Notes under the pieces: generated by a model | Databases searched by the model: none | Told to the model about the DNA's origin: nothing | What the model saw: only the letters and a program-made list of their open reading frames with translations | Assembly (NCBI RefSeq): GCF_015637705.1 | Contig: NZ_JADOBE010000002.1 | Coordinates: forward strand, 231,454-295,453 | DNA length: 64,000 bases | Direction of reading: 5' to 3' | From: Pseudomonas sp. N040 | GTDB taxonomy: Bacteria > Pseudomonadota > Gammaproteobacteria > Pseudomonadales > Pseudomonadaceae | Translations under genes and position numbers: made by a program | Shown here: piece after piece, positions 9,789 through 16,814 of the stretch | Layout of the letters: each line of letters opens with the position of its first letter | Numbering within the stretch: the stretch's first letter is position 1

Positions 9789-10682
9789 TCAGGCGCGCCC
9801 TGTACAGGCTGCGATGATCAATCCGGCAAAGCCCTGCGGATCATCTTCCTGAATGAAATGCCCGCCACGCAGGGTTGGATGCTTCTGTTTCTGCGCCCCC
9901 GGAACCTCGCGGACAAACCGCTCGCCCTGACCACGGGTGATCGGGTCGCCGTCGCTGTAGCAGGTGATGAACGGCTTTTTCCACTGCTGATAGACCTTCC
10001 AGGCGGCGCGGTTCTTGGCCGCCTCCGGATCATCGAAACGAACCGGCACCAGGGAGGGATAGACGCGCACCGCCGACTTGAAAGTGGCATCCGGGAAAGG
10101 TGCGTCGTAGGCGGCCACCTCGGCCGGTGTCAGCTTGCGTTTGACGCTGCTTTGCAGGATGCGGCCAATCGGGAACCACGGGCTGAAACGGGCAAATTTT
10201 TCCCAGATACGCCAGGCCAGCGACATGGGCGCCTCGCCAGTGGGCAGGCCGCCATTGGAGAGCAGGACGCGGGAGAAGCGCTCGGGGTTTTCCGCCGCCA
10301 GACGCAAGCCGATCAACGAGCCCCAGTCCTGACAAACCAGCGTGATGTCACGCAGATCCAGGGCTTCAACCCACTGCAGTATCCACGCGACCTGCCCGGA
10401 GAAACTGTAATCGCCCTGCTCGGCCGGTTTGTCCGACTTGCCAAAGCCGATCAGGTCCGGGGCCAGCACGCGCAGGCCGGCCGCGGCCACCGGCGGGATC
10501 ATGAAACGGTAGAGATAGGACCAACTCGGCTCGCCGTGCAGCATCAGCACCGGCTTGCCGTCGCGTGGGCCTTCATCGACGTAATGCAGGCGCAACCCGG
10601 GCTCGACCTCATGGTAATGCGGGGCAAAGGGATAGTCAGTCAGCTGGGCGAAGCATTCATCCGGGGTGCGTAAGACGTTCAT
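9789..10682 (-). CDS. Haloalkane dehalogenase (alpha/beta hydrolase)
   Basis: 297 residues. The alpha/beta-hydrolase triad is readable: nucleophile Asp119 in VCQDWGS, acid Asp246 in SDGDPIT and His275 in GGHFIQED. Oxyanion motif HGEPSWSY (residues 49-56) and Trp120 next to the nucleophile are the hallmarks of haloalkane dehalogenases, and the Trp-rich cap (WRIWEKFARFSPWF) can supply a second halide-binding Trp, as in the DhlA/HLD-I group. The reaction would be hydrolysis of a carbon-halogen bond to an alcohol and halide in the cytosol. Position between an SDR (which could oxidise the alcohol) and an arylsulfatase suggests a shared operon. An epoxide hydrolase is less likely because the Asp-Trp/Glu arrangement favours halides. 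Confidence 0.85.
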   Translation of the reverse strand: MNVLRTPDECFAQLTDYPFAPHYHEVEPGLRLHYVDEGPRDGKPVLMLHGEPSWSYLYRFMIPPVAAAGLRVLAPDLIGFGKSDKPAEQGDYSFSGQVAWILQWVEALDLRDITLVCQDWGSLIGLRLAAENPERFSRVLLSNGGLPTGEAPMSLAWRIWEKFARFSPWFPIGRILQSSVKRKLTPAEVAAYDAPFPDATFKSAVRVYPSLVPVRFDDPEAAKNRAAWKVYQQWKKPFITCYSDGDPITRGQGERFVREVPGAQKQKHPTLRGGHFIQEDDPQGFAGLIIAACTGRA

Positions 10683-10724
10683 CGATGGCTCCTTGCAGTT
10701 TGCGCTCGGTTGATTGATGGTTGA

Positions 10725-11489
10725 TCAGTAATGGGCAAAACGCTCGGGCAAGTGACCTAGAAACGGCTTGACGAGCTTCCACGGAAACGCCGGCACCACG
10801 CCCGACTCGACTTTCTTCTCGATCAGGTCGGCCATTTCCCGTGCGGCCTGGCTGGCCGGAATGGCAAAGGGCATCTTGCTGATATCGACACCTTCGACGA
10901 TATCGGTGGCAATGTAGCCCGGCAGAATGCTGGTGACAGTGATGCCCTTGGCACGCAATTCGATGCGGGCCGCCTTGAGGTACATCGAGAACCCGGCCTT
11001 GCTCGCACAGTAGGCGGCCTGCCCCGTCATTGGCTGCAAGGAAGCCAGCGAGGAAATGCCGATCACATGGCCTTTGCCACGGGTAATGAAGTGCTCGGCA
11101 GCAGCGGCCACAGTGGCAATCGCCCCGGACAGGTTGGTGGTAATCAGGTTCAGCTCTTTGGCCAGATCATTGGTACCGCCACCGATGTCAGTCATGTCGT
11201 TGACCCCGGCATTCACCACAATGCTGTCGACACCACCCAGGCGGGTGAACAGGGTCTGCAGTGCCGGGCTTACCGTATCGGTCTGGCAGACATCGAGAAT
11301 CGCCAGCTCCACCTTCAACTTGTTATTGATGGTGGAGTGAATTTCTTCACGCAGTTCTTCCAGCAACGGCAAACGGCGTGCGGTCAGCCCCAGGTTGTGG
11401 CCACGCCGGGCCATTTCCAGCGCCAGTTCACGGCCAATGCCAGAAGAGGCTCCGGTAATGACAATCGTCGGTTTGCTGCTTTTGTTCAT
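10725..11489 (-). CDS. Short-chain dehydrogenase/reductase
   Basis: 254-residue SDR. TGASSGIGRELA binds the cofactor, NAG (VNAGVND), Ser in GISSLASL and YCASK form the catalytic set, followed by LPGYIATDI. Start chosen at ATG 11489 (MNKSSKPTIVITG) with AGGACTTCTCC upstream; the extension to 11567 crosses the promoter region. First gene of a probable operon with the dehalogenase 42 bases downstream and the sulfatase beyond it. It is divergent from an AraC-type activator gene, with paired direct repeats between, so it is probably the regulated gene. Substrate unknown; alcohol oxidation after dehalogenation is a reasonable inference. Confidence 0.88.
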   Translation of the reverse strand: MNKSSKPTIVITGASSGIGRELALEMARRGHNLGLTARRLPLLEELREEIHSTINNKLKVELAILDVCQTDTVSPALQTLFTRLGGVDSIVVNAGVNDMTDIGGGTNDLAKELNLITTNLSGAIATVAAAAEHFITRGKGHVIGISSLASLQPMTGQAAYCASKAGFSMYLKAARIELRAKGITVTSILPGYIATDIVEGVDISKMPFAIPASQAAREMADLIEKKVESGVVPAFPWKLVKPFLGHLPERFAHY

Positions 11490-11551
11490 GGAGAAGTCCT
11501 CGGGTGCTGGGATTTGATAATGAGTCTGGGCTGTCACCCCACCCGGGTCGA

Positions 11552-11587
11552 GGACACTCGACGACAAAAAATGGACATTCGACGACA
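11552..11587. promoter_or_regulatory. Tandem direct repeats, candidate AraC-family operator
   Basis: GGACACTCGACGACA at 11552-11566 is repeated as GGACATTCGACGACA at 11573-11587, with one mismatch and an exact 21-bp period (two helical turns). This is the classic geometry for an AraC-family dimer. It lies in the 106-bp gap between the divergent SDR and AraC-type genes and ends eight bases before the regulator's first ATG, so it probably serves both promoters. Confidence 0.65.
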
Positions 11588-11595
11588 GTTACACG

Positions 11596-12621
11596 ATGCT
11601 ACTTCCCATGACTACGACGCCCCCCCTGCTTGTCCGAGCCCGCGCCCTTACCGGCTTCAGTGAACTGGTCACTGAACTGGGCGGCAACCCCGCAGCCTTG
11701 CTGCACGAGGCTGGAATTGATCTGCAGCTATTGGCTCGCCCCGAGTCCAGCCTCGGCATGGCCAACTTCCTCGGATTGCTCGAAAACGCCGCCGCGCAAT
11801 TGGATGCCCCCGACTTCGGCCTGCAACTGACGCTGCATCAGGACTTCTCCGTACTCGGCCCGATTGCGCTGGTGGCTTCGCGCGCCGAAACCCTGGGCAG
11901 TGCCTTGATTTCGATTGCGCGCAATTTGCCTTACCACGTGGCGCGTACCTCGCTGAAGGTAGAAGACGGCCCGGAAGCCGGTCAGACCTGGCTGCGCTAT
12001 TCCCTGCCGACCGAAGTTGGCAGCGGGTACCGGCAAACCGTGGAAATGTGCTGTCTGCTGGCAGTCAAGGCCATGCGCATGCTCAGCGGTGCACATGGAC
12101 ACGACTGGCGAGTGATCTTTGCCCATCCACCTGGCACGACCGCAGCCCGCTACCAGGCGTTGTTCGAATGTGCCGTGGAATTCCAGCAAGCGGGGCATGG
12201 CGTGATCTTTCCGCACGCGTTGCTGGAGCACCCGATCAACGGCAGCAACCCACAAATCTGTGCTGAAGCCGAACGCTTCGTAAGGCATCTGATCCGGCGC
12301 AACCCGCTGGACCTGGCGTGCCAGATAGAAGAACTGATTGCCCGGCAACTGGCCGCGGGCGGCTGCAGCCTGGCCGACATTGCCCGGCAACTGTCGATGC
12401 ATGAACGCACCCTGCAACGCCGGCTGGATGATCAACAGATCCGCTTTGCCGACATCCTCGATCGCGTCCGCCAGCAGCAGGCGCGTGAGTATCTGCGCCA
12501 GCCGGCCCTGCCGTTACCGGAAGTGGCCAGCCTGCTCGGTTACAGCGAACAGCGTTCGCTCAGCCGCGCCTGCCGGCGCTGGTTTGGCACCACACCCGGC
12601 GCCTTGCGCGCACAGTCCTGA
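11596..12621 (+). CDS. AraC-family transcriptional regulator
   Basis: 341-residue regulator. The N-terminal half matches the arabinose-binding-like domain of the OruR/ArgR-type AraC group (GFSELVTELGGNPAALLHEAGID). The C-terminal 100 residues hold two helix-turn-helix motifs, CSLADIARQLSMHERTLQRRLD and PLPEVASLLGYSEQRSLSRACRRWFG. ATG 11596 and ATG 11608 are both possible; neither has a strong ribosome site. It probably controls the divergent SDR-dehalogenase-sulfatase genes through the 21-bp-spaced repeats and may repress itself because the second repeat abuts its start. Effector unknown. Confidence 0.9.
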   Translation: MLLPMTTTPPLLVRARALTGFSELVTELGGNPAALLHEAGIDLQLLARPESSLGMANFLGLLENAAAQLDAPDFGLQLTLHQDFSVLGPIALVASRAETLGSALISIARNLPYHVARTSLKVEDGPEAGQTWLRYSLPTEVGSGYRQTVEMCCLLAVKAMRMLSGAHGHDWRVIFAHPPGTTAARYQALFECAVEFQQAGHGVIFPHALLEHPINGSNPQICAEAERFVRHLIRRNPLDLACQIEELIARQLAAGGCSLADIARQLSMHERTLQRRLDDQQIRFADILDRVRQQQAREYLRQPALPLPEVASLLGYSEQRSLSRACRRWFGTTPGALRAQS

Positions 12622-12668
12622 TGGCCGCAATAGGCAAGCCCAACCGCCGCTGGCTATGATGTGTGCCC

Positions 12669-13070
12669 ATGACCGTCGCCCTGCCCATTCGCAACCCCTG
12701 CCCGCCCGGCACCTGCATCTGCGGGCGTGATGCGTTGCTCGACGCACCCACAGCCGACCTGCGCAGCCTGCGCCTGACGCTGATGGAAGAGAAACGCCTG
12801 CTTGAGCGGCTGGAGAACATCCAGAGCCTGCAAGACCTGGAGCACATGCAGAGACGGCTTTTTGATCAACTGGGCATTCGCCTGGAGATCGCCCCGAAGG
12901 CCAGCGAAGTGCGCAGCCTGCGCGGCATCGGCATCCACATTCCGGAACGCCCCGGGCTCTGCCGCAAGATTCGCCAGTCCATTCCCGCCGCGGTGCGCAA
13001 AAGCCTGGAGAAACGCCCGGAGATTGTCTACCGGCTGCTGGATGCCCACGACCTGTTCCGCGACAGCTGA
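12669..13070 (+). CDS. Small conserved-type protein with CPPGTCICGR motif, unknown function
   Basis: 133 residues from ATG 12669; a GTG two codons earlier (12663) is possible. The N-terminus carries three closely spaced cysteines (Cys11, Cys16, Cys18 in CPPGTCICGRDALL), suggesting metal or Fe-S binding. A strongly helical, charged middle (LMEEKRLLERLENIQSLQDL) could form a coiled coil, and the C-terminus is basic. No family is recognised. Codon use and a second ribosomal frame free of stops support coding. It follows the AraC gene by 47 bases on the same strand but no functional link is evident. Confidence 0.65.
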   Translation: MTVALPIRNPCPPGTCICGRDALLDAPTADLRSLRLTLMEEKRLLERLENIQSLQDLEHMQRRLFDQLGIRLEIAPKASEVRSLRGIGIHIPERPGLCRKIRQSIPAAVRKSLEKRPEIVYRLLDAHDLFRDS

Positions 13071-13168
13071 AAATTCCTGCATCGAAGCAGAACACTTTGC
13101 CCACAGGCGCTCCCCCATGGTGCATGGCAGACCGCCTCGGCGCCGGCTGAATTTTCAGATGAATTTGA

Positions 13169-13181
13169 TAACGAATTGATA
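13169..13181 (-). promoter_or_regulatory. Candidate IHF site
   Basis: The minus strand reads TATCAATTCGTTA, an exact match to the IHF consensus WATCAANNNNTTR, in an AT-rich patch about 30 bp upstream of the sigma-54 -24 element. IHF bending between an enhancer and the promoter is the usual arrangement for sigma-54 promoters. Confidence 0.55.
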
Positions 13182-13210
13182 GTTATGGGCTTTCATGAAT
13201 CGCACGAAAA

Positions 13211-13228
13211 CTGGCACGCCCCATGCTA
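13211..13228 (+). promoter_or_regulatory. Sigma-54 (RpoN) -24/-12 promoter
   Basis: TGGCACGCCCCATGCT matches the consensus TGGCACGNNNNTTGCW with one mismatch. The invariant GG (13213-13214) and GC (13225-13226) are separated by exactly 10 bp. Transcription would start near 13238, giving a leader of about 70 bases before the 36-codon ORF. No enhancer-binding protein gene is in the window. Confidence 0.7.
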
Positions 13229-13307
13229 TGTACTAACTGCCAGTTCCCGCAGCATGCAGTACGGGTTGCTGACTTAAAACCTGATCTGTCTTACAAGGAG
13301 AATCGCA

Positions 13308-13418
13308 ATGGATACCAATGCCGCTAGCGCTCCCAGCGCAGACGTCACCCTGGTTTGTTCCCCGGCCTTCCTGCTGTTCCTGAACGACTATTTCGAATCG
13401 ATGTACTTTGCCAATTAA
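13308..13418 (+). CDS. 36-residue peptide with PqqA-like C-terminus (micro-ORF)
   Basis: A 36-codon ORF from ATG 13308 to TAA 13416-13418, too short for most gene finders. AAGGAG (13295-13300) lies seven bases before the ATG. It sits downstream of a sigma-54 promoter and is followed directly by a Rho-independent terminator, so it looks like a monocistronic transcription unit. The N-half is Ala/Ser-rich; the C-half is hydrophobic and ends NDYFESMYFAN. This resembles the PqqA core (FEVTMYFASR in Pseudomonas), where Glu and Tyr are cross-linked, but Glu30 and Tyr33 are three residues apart instead of four. One cysteine (Cys17). It could be a ribosomally made, modified peptide precursor, a regulatory peptide or a small membrane-active protein; no modifying enzyme lies nearby. 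That it is expressed is well supported by signals; its role is not known. Confidence 0.62.
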   Translation: MDTNAASAPSADVTLVCSPAFLLFLNDYFESMYFAN

Positions 13419-13426
13419 CCGTTTTC

Positions 13427-13472
13427 CACTGCGGGTTGCGCCATCAGGACGTGGCGCCCGCAGTGCGTTTTT
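13427..13472 (+). terminator. Rho-independent terminator after the micro-ORF
   Basis: CACTGCGGG (13427-13435) pairs perfectly with CCCGCAGTG (13457-13465), extended by CGCCA/TGGCG beyond a three-base bulge, and is followed by CGTTTTTA. The T tract is on the plus strand, so it terminates the peptide transcript rather than the convergent ycaQ-like gene. Confidence 0.85.
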
Positions 13473-14685
13473 ACACAGTCCCGGTTTGTAGCAACGCGTT
13501 CAACCTTTGTCCTTCCGCCTTCCGGCAGTTGAGCTGCACATGCTGCAACCCCAGCCAATTCGCCAGGGCACGGAGTTGCCCGGCCAGCTCGAGCAGCGCT
13601 GTCTCACTCAAGCCCATTTCCTCTTCATGGACTGCATGTACGGCCAACACCCCCTTGGCTCGTTCGGCACGCAGATCGACACGCGCAACCAGTTGCCCGT
13701 CATGCATGAACGGCAACACGTAATAGCCGTACACACGCTTATGCGCCGGGGTGTAGATCTCCAGCCGGTAACGGAAATCGAACAGCCGTTCGGTGCGTTC
13801 GCGCGCCCAGATCAGCGAGTCAAAGGGTGACAGCAGCGCCGTCGGTTTGAGCCCGCGCGGCACTTTCGGCTCGCCACGGCACCAGGCGGTTTGCCGCCAG
13901 CCTTCGACCCGCACGGCCTGCAGTTCACCCGCTTCGGCCAGTTCGGCCAGACGCAGGCGGGTATCGGCAGCATCCAGGCGAAAGTAATCGCGCAGGTCCT
14001 GCTCGCTGGCCACGCCCAAGGCAGCGGCCGCATGCAGCAATAACTGCCGCTGGGCAGCGGCTTCATCCGGTTCAGCTTGTTCAAGGATGCGATGCGGCAG
14101 CACCCGCTCGGGCAGATCGTAGAGGCGCTCGAAGCCACGCCGCCCGGCCACCGTCACCTCGCCGGCGGCGAACAGCCATTCCAGCGCATGCTTTTCCGCG
14201 CTCCAGTCCCACCAGGGGCCAGCGCGCTCCGCGCGTTTGGACAAACTGCCAGCACCCAGAGCACCCTGCTCGCGCACGCACTGCAAAACCTGCCGAATCA
14301 GCGGCTGCTGCTCACGGCCGAACTGCGCCATTTCCTTGTAGATGCCCTGCCCGGCCGCAGCCCGGCGCATGCGCCAGCGCAGCAGCGGATAGAGCTGCAT
14401 CGGCAGCAGCGAGGCTTCATGCCCCCAGTACTCGAACAAGCTGCGCTGGCGGCCGCTGCTCCAGGCCTGCAGGTCAAGCCAGTCCATGGGGTAGTCGCCC
14501 AGACGGGAGAACAGCGGCAGGTAGTGCGAACGCACCAGCGCGTTCACCGAGTCGATCTGCACGACGCCCAGTCGTTCGATCAGGCGCCGCACCGCCAGCG
14601 GTGTGGCGGCCTTGCTTCGGTTGCTGAAGCCCTGCGCAGCCAGCGCCAGGCGCCTTGCTTCGGCGCGCGACAGGTCAAGCGGCAT
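13471..14685 (-). CDS. ycaQ: YcaQ/AlkX-type DNA glycosylase (winged-helix protein)
   Basis: 404-residue HTH_42 family protein, from ATG 14685 (MPLDLSRAEARRLALAAQGF); an open frame runs to 15129 but there it overlaps the thioesterase gene. The catalytic motif Q43-I-D45 in VVQIDSVNAL is the Q-hydrophobic-D form described for E. coli YcaQ, which unhooks DNA interstrand crosslinks; the Streptomyces AlkZ form has QxQ. Other family stretches are SHYLPLFSRLG, WGHEASLLP, LLSPFDSLIWARERTERLF and YVLPFMHDGQLVARVDLRAERA. Last gene of a crotonase-thioesterase-glycosylase string, with only 8 bases after the thioesterase stop. Cytosolic DNA repair role inferred from the family. Confidence 0.85.
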   Translation of the reverse strand: MPLDLSRAEARRLALAAQGFSNRSKAATPLAVRRLIERLGVVQIDSVNALVRSHYLPLFSRLGDYPMDWLDLQAWSSGRQRSLFEYWGHEASLLPMQLYPLLRWRMRRAAAGQGIYKEMAQFGREQQPLIRQVLQCVREQGALGAGSLSKRAERAGPWWDWSAEKHALEWLFAAGEVTVAGRRGFERLYDLPERVLPHRILEQAEPDEAAAQRQLLLHAAAALGVASEQDLRDYFRLDAADTRLRLAELAEAGELQAVRVEGWRQTAWCRGEPKVPRGLKPTALLSPFDSLIWARERTERLFDFRYRLEIYTPAHKRVYGYYVLPFMHDGQLVARVDLRAERAKGVLAVHAVHEEEMGLSETALLELAGQLRALANWLGLQHVQLNCRKAEGQRLNALLQTGTV

Positions 14686-14693
14686 GCGCCGGC

Positions 14694-15188
14694 TCAGGCC
14701 TGCCGACCGTGGGCGGCATCGGCCAGCTGGCTGGCATCCACGCGCACGAAGGTCGAATCGCCGATGGCAGTCAATTGCTCGCCGGCATACAGCTCGCAGA
14801 TCACCCGGGTCTTGCGCCCGACCTCGCCTTCCACCCGTGCGCGCAGCTGCAGCGGCACGCCCATGGGCGTCGGCTTGAGGAAGCGGATGCCCAGATTGCC
14901 GGTCACGCAGTGGATCGGCGGCAGGCTGCCGGGTTCGCGATGTTCCGCGCGGTAGTGGTAGGCCATCGCCGTCCAGTTCGAATGGCAGTCCACCAGCATG
15001 GCAATCAGGCCGCCATAGACCAGATCCGGCCAGCCGCAGTACATGGGGTCGGGCAGATGCTCGGAAAGCACGTGCACACCGTCCTCGGCCCAGTAGCTGT
15101 GGATGTGCAGGCCATGCTGGCTGCTGCAACCGCAGCCAAAACAGACGCCTTCGGGCGCGGCGGCTTCTTGCAGGGAAATCGGGTGCAT
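14694..15188 (-). CDS. PaaI-like hotdog thioesterase
   Basis: 164 residues from ATG 15188, with GAGGAAACAGC as ribosome site; the ORF extends to 15248 without a better signal. The hotdog pattern is visible in WPDLVYGGLIAMLVDCHSNWTA, with the substrate-facing Asp/His on the central helix, and in NLGIRFLKPTPMGVPLQLRARVEG. Members hydrolyse acyl- or aryl-CoA thioesters in the cytosol. An N-terminal cysteine cluster (CFGCGCSSQHG) is typical of a PaaI subgroup annotated in Pseudomonas and Mycobacteria. It lies 78 bases after an enoyl-CoA hydratase gene, suggesting CoA-ester metabolism. Confidence 0.85.
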   Translation of the reverse strand: MHPISLQEAAAPEGVCFGCGCSSQHGLHIHSYWAEDGVHVLSEHLPDPMYCGWPDLVYGGLIAMLVDCHSNWTAMAYHYRAEHREPGSLPPIHCVTGNLGIRFLKPTPMGVPLQLRARVEGEVGRKTRVICELYAGEQLTAIGDSTFVRVDASQLADAAHGRQA

Positions 15189-15266
15189 GCTGTTTCCTCG
15201 AAGGTTCAATGACCCCGGCATGCTAAGCGCCCGGCCAGCCGCGGACAACGCCCGCGCGCAAGCGCC

Positions 15267-16100
15267 TCACGGAATCGGCGCGCCGGAATCGCGCTCGCGC
15301 ACCGCCTGGGCAAACCCGACATCCTCACAACGCGCCTTGAAACGCACGCCCTCCGGACTGTGGCGGGTAATGCCGTCAAACAGCGTGGCGAACATCTGCG
15401 TGGTCTCCAGCCCCATGTTGTGGAAGGCCTGGTTGATCATCAGCTTCTGCATCATCAATTGATTCTTCGGAATACCCTGCATGCGCGAAGTCAGTGCCTC
15501 GACCGCCGCATCCAGCTCGGCACCCGGCACGCTCTGGTAGACCAGCCCGAGGCGCTGGGCCTCGCGGCCGTCGATCAGGTCGCCCGTCAGCAGCATGCGC
15601 TTGGCCTTCTCCGGGCCCAGTCGATAGACCCACATGGCGGTGGTCGGACAGCCCCAGACCCGCGCCGGCGGATAACCGATCACCGCCTCATCGGCCATCA
15701 CGATCAGGTCGCAGCACAGGGCGATGTCGCTACCGCCGGCCACGGCCGGGCCGTTGACCTTGGCAATCACCGGCTTGTAGCTGCGGAACAGGCTCATGAA
15801 CTGCTCGGTGAATTTCTTCATCAGCGCGTAGTCGACCATCGGGTCCCAGGGCATCTCCTGGCTGCCATACACGCCACGCGGGTTCTCGGCAAAGTCCTTG
15901 AGATCGTAACCGCTGCAGAAACCGCGACCGGCGCCAGTGAGTACCAGTACATGCACGTTGTCGTCGGCATTGGCCCGCGCCACGGCGGCTTCGAGGTCGC
16001 CCGGCATGTTCTGGTCAATCGCGTTGAGGCGCTCGGGCCGGCTCAGGGTCAGGGTCGCCACACGGCCCTCGACCTGGTAATGCACGCTGGATTGGGACAC
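15267..16100 (-). CDS. Enoyl-CoA hydratase/isomerase (crotonase family)
   Basis: 277 residues with a GTG start at 16098-16100, chosen because CAGGAGTG lies eight bases upstream; a nominal ATG frame to 16154 lacks any such site. Crotonase features are GAGRGFCSGYDLKDF (CoA-binding/oxyanion loop) and VNGPAVAGGSDIALCCDLIVMADEA (second oxyanion Gly). The usual catalytic Glu positions are not obvious: the segment reads YPPARVWGCPTT, so isomerase, hydrolase or dehalogenase activity cannot be excluded. Divergent from a TetR-type regulator and a Rieske oxygenase, and followed by a thioesterase. The neighbourhood suggests degradation of an aromatic or cyclic carboxylate through CoA esters. Confidence 0.85.
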   Translation of the reverse strand: MSQSSVHYQVEGRVATLTLSRPERLNAIDQNMPGDLEAAVARANADDNVHVLVLTGAGRGFCSGYDLKDFAENPRGVYGSQEMPWDPMVDYALMKKFTEQFMSLFRSYKPVIAKVNGPAVAGGSDIALCCDLIVMADEAVIGYPPARVWGCPTTAMWVYRLGPEKAKRMLLTGDLIDGREAQRLGLVYQSVPGAELDAAVEALTSRMQGIPKNQLMMQKLMINQAFHNMGLETTQMFATLFDGITRHSPEGVRFKARCEDVGFAQAVRERDSGAPIP

Positions 16101-16160
16101 GAAAGGCACTCCTGGGAAGAAATTACGAGGACAGGGCTTGGCCTGCGCCGGCAAATAAGT

Positions 16161-16176
16161 AAAATGAATTCACTTT
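16161..16176. promoter_or_regulatory. Candidate TetR operator (AT-rich palindrome)
   Basis: AAAATGAATTCACTTT is palindromic at 14 of 16 positions around TGAATTCA. It lies in the 102-bp gap between the divergent crotonase and TetR-type genes, 27 bases before the chosen regulator start, a usual place for an autoregulatory operator. Confidence 0.45.
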
Positions 16177-16202
16177 TTAATCAAGTCCAATTTGCGACCG
16201 CC

Positions 16203-16796
16203 ATGGCCAACCTTTCCCCCAAAGCCCGCAACACCCGTGGCAGCCTGCTGGAGGCCGCACGCAGCGAACTGCTCGAACAGGGCGGTGCCCTCGAGGTCAG
16301 CCGGGTGGCCGAGCGCGCCGGCGTGTCAGTGGGGCTGATCTACCGCTACTTCGGCTCGCGCGCCGGGTTGCTGGCGGCAGTCGCCGAGGACTACTACGAC
16401 CGCTACCAGGCCCGGGTGATGGCCGCCGACCCGCTGCCGGAAAGTGCCGACTGGTGCAGCCGCGAAGAACAGCGGGTGCTGCGCGCCGTGCAGTTCGTCT
16501 ACGGCGAACCACTCGCCGCGCTGGTGCTGGTCAGCCTGGCGCGCGAACCCGAGGTGGCCGCGCTGGAGGCGCGCTGCATCGCCGATAACGTGCGTCAGGG
16601 CGCCGACAATATCCGCCGCGGCCAGGCCGCCGGCCAGCTGGATGCCGCTCTGGATGCGCAACTGGTCTCGGCGATGATCCTCGGCGGCCTGCACCAGGCC
16701 CTGCTCGAAGCCCTTGGCCGCACCCCGCGCCCGCCCGCCGAGCAGCTGGCACAACAACTCTGGCATTTCATCCGTGGCGCGCTGGCGCCGCTCTGA
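16203..16796 (+). CDS. TetR/AcrR-family transcriptional regulator
   Basis: 197 residues from ATG 16203 (MANLSPKARNTRGSLLEAA). The N-terminal helix-turn-helix is clear: LEVSRVAERAGVSVGLIYRYFGSRAGLLAAVAEDYYDRY. The ligand-binding C-domain is diverse, as usual. An earlier ATG at 16164 would put the start inside a palindrome and is less likely. It is 18 bases upstream of the Rieske oxygenase, so the two are probably co-transcribed, and it likely represses both this pair and the divergent crotonase gene. Confidence 0.88.
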   Translation: MANLSPKARNTRGSLLEAARSELLEQGGALEVSRVAERAGVSVGLIYRYFGSRAGLLAAVAEDYYDRYQARVMAADPLPESADWCSREEQRVLRAVQFVYGEPLAALVLVSLAREPEVAALEARCIADNVRQGADNIRRGQAAGQLDAALDAQLVSAMILGGLHQALLEALGRTPRPPAEQLAQQLWHFIRGALAPL

Positions 16797-16814
16797 CCGA
16801 CACGCGAGGCCACC

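Noticed and set aside
16164..16202. Earlier ATG start for the TetR regulator
   Set aside because: It lies inside an AT-rich palindrome that is better read as an operator, and the extra 13 residues do not match the family.
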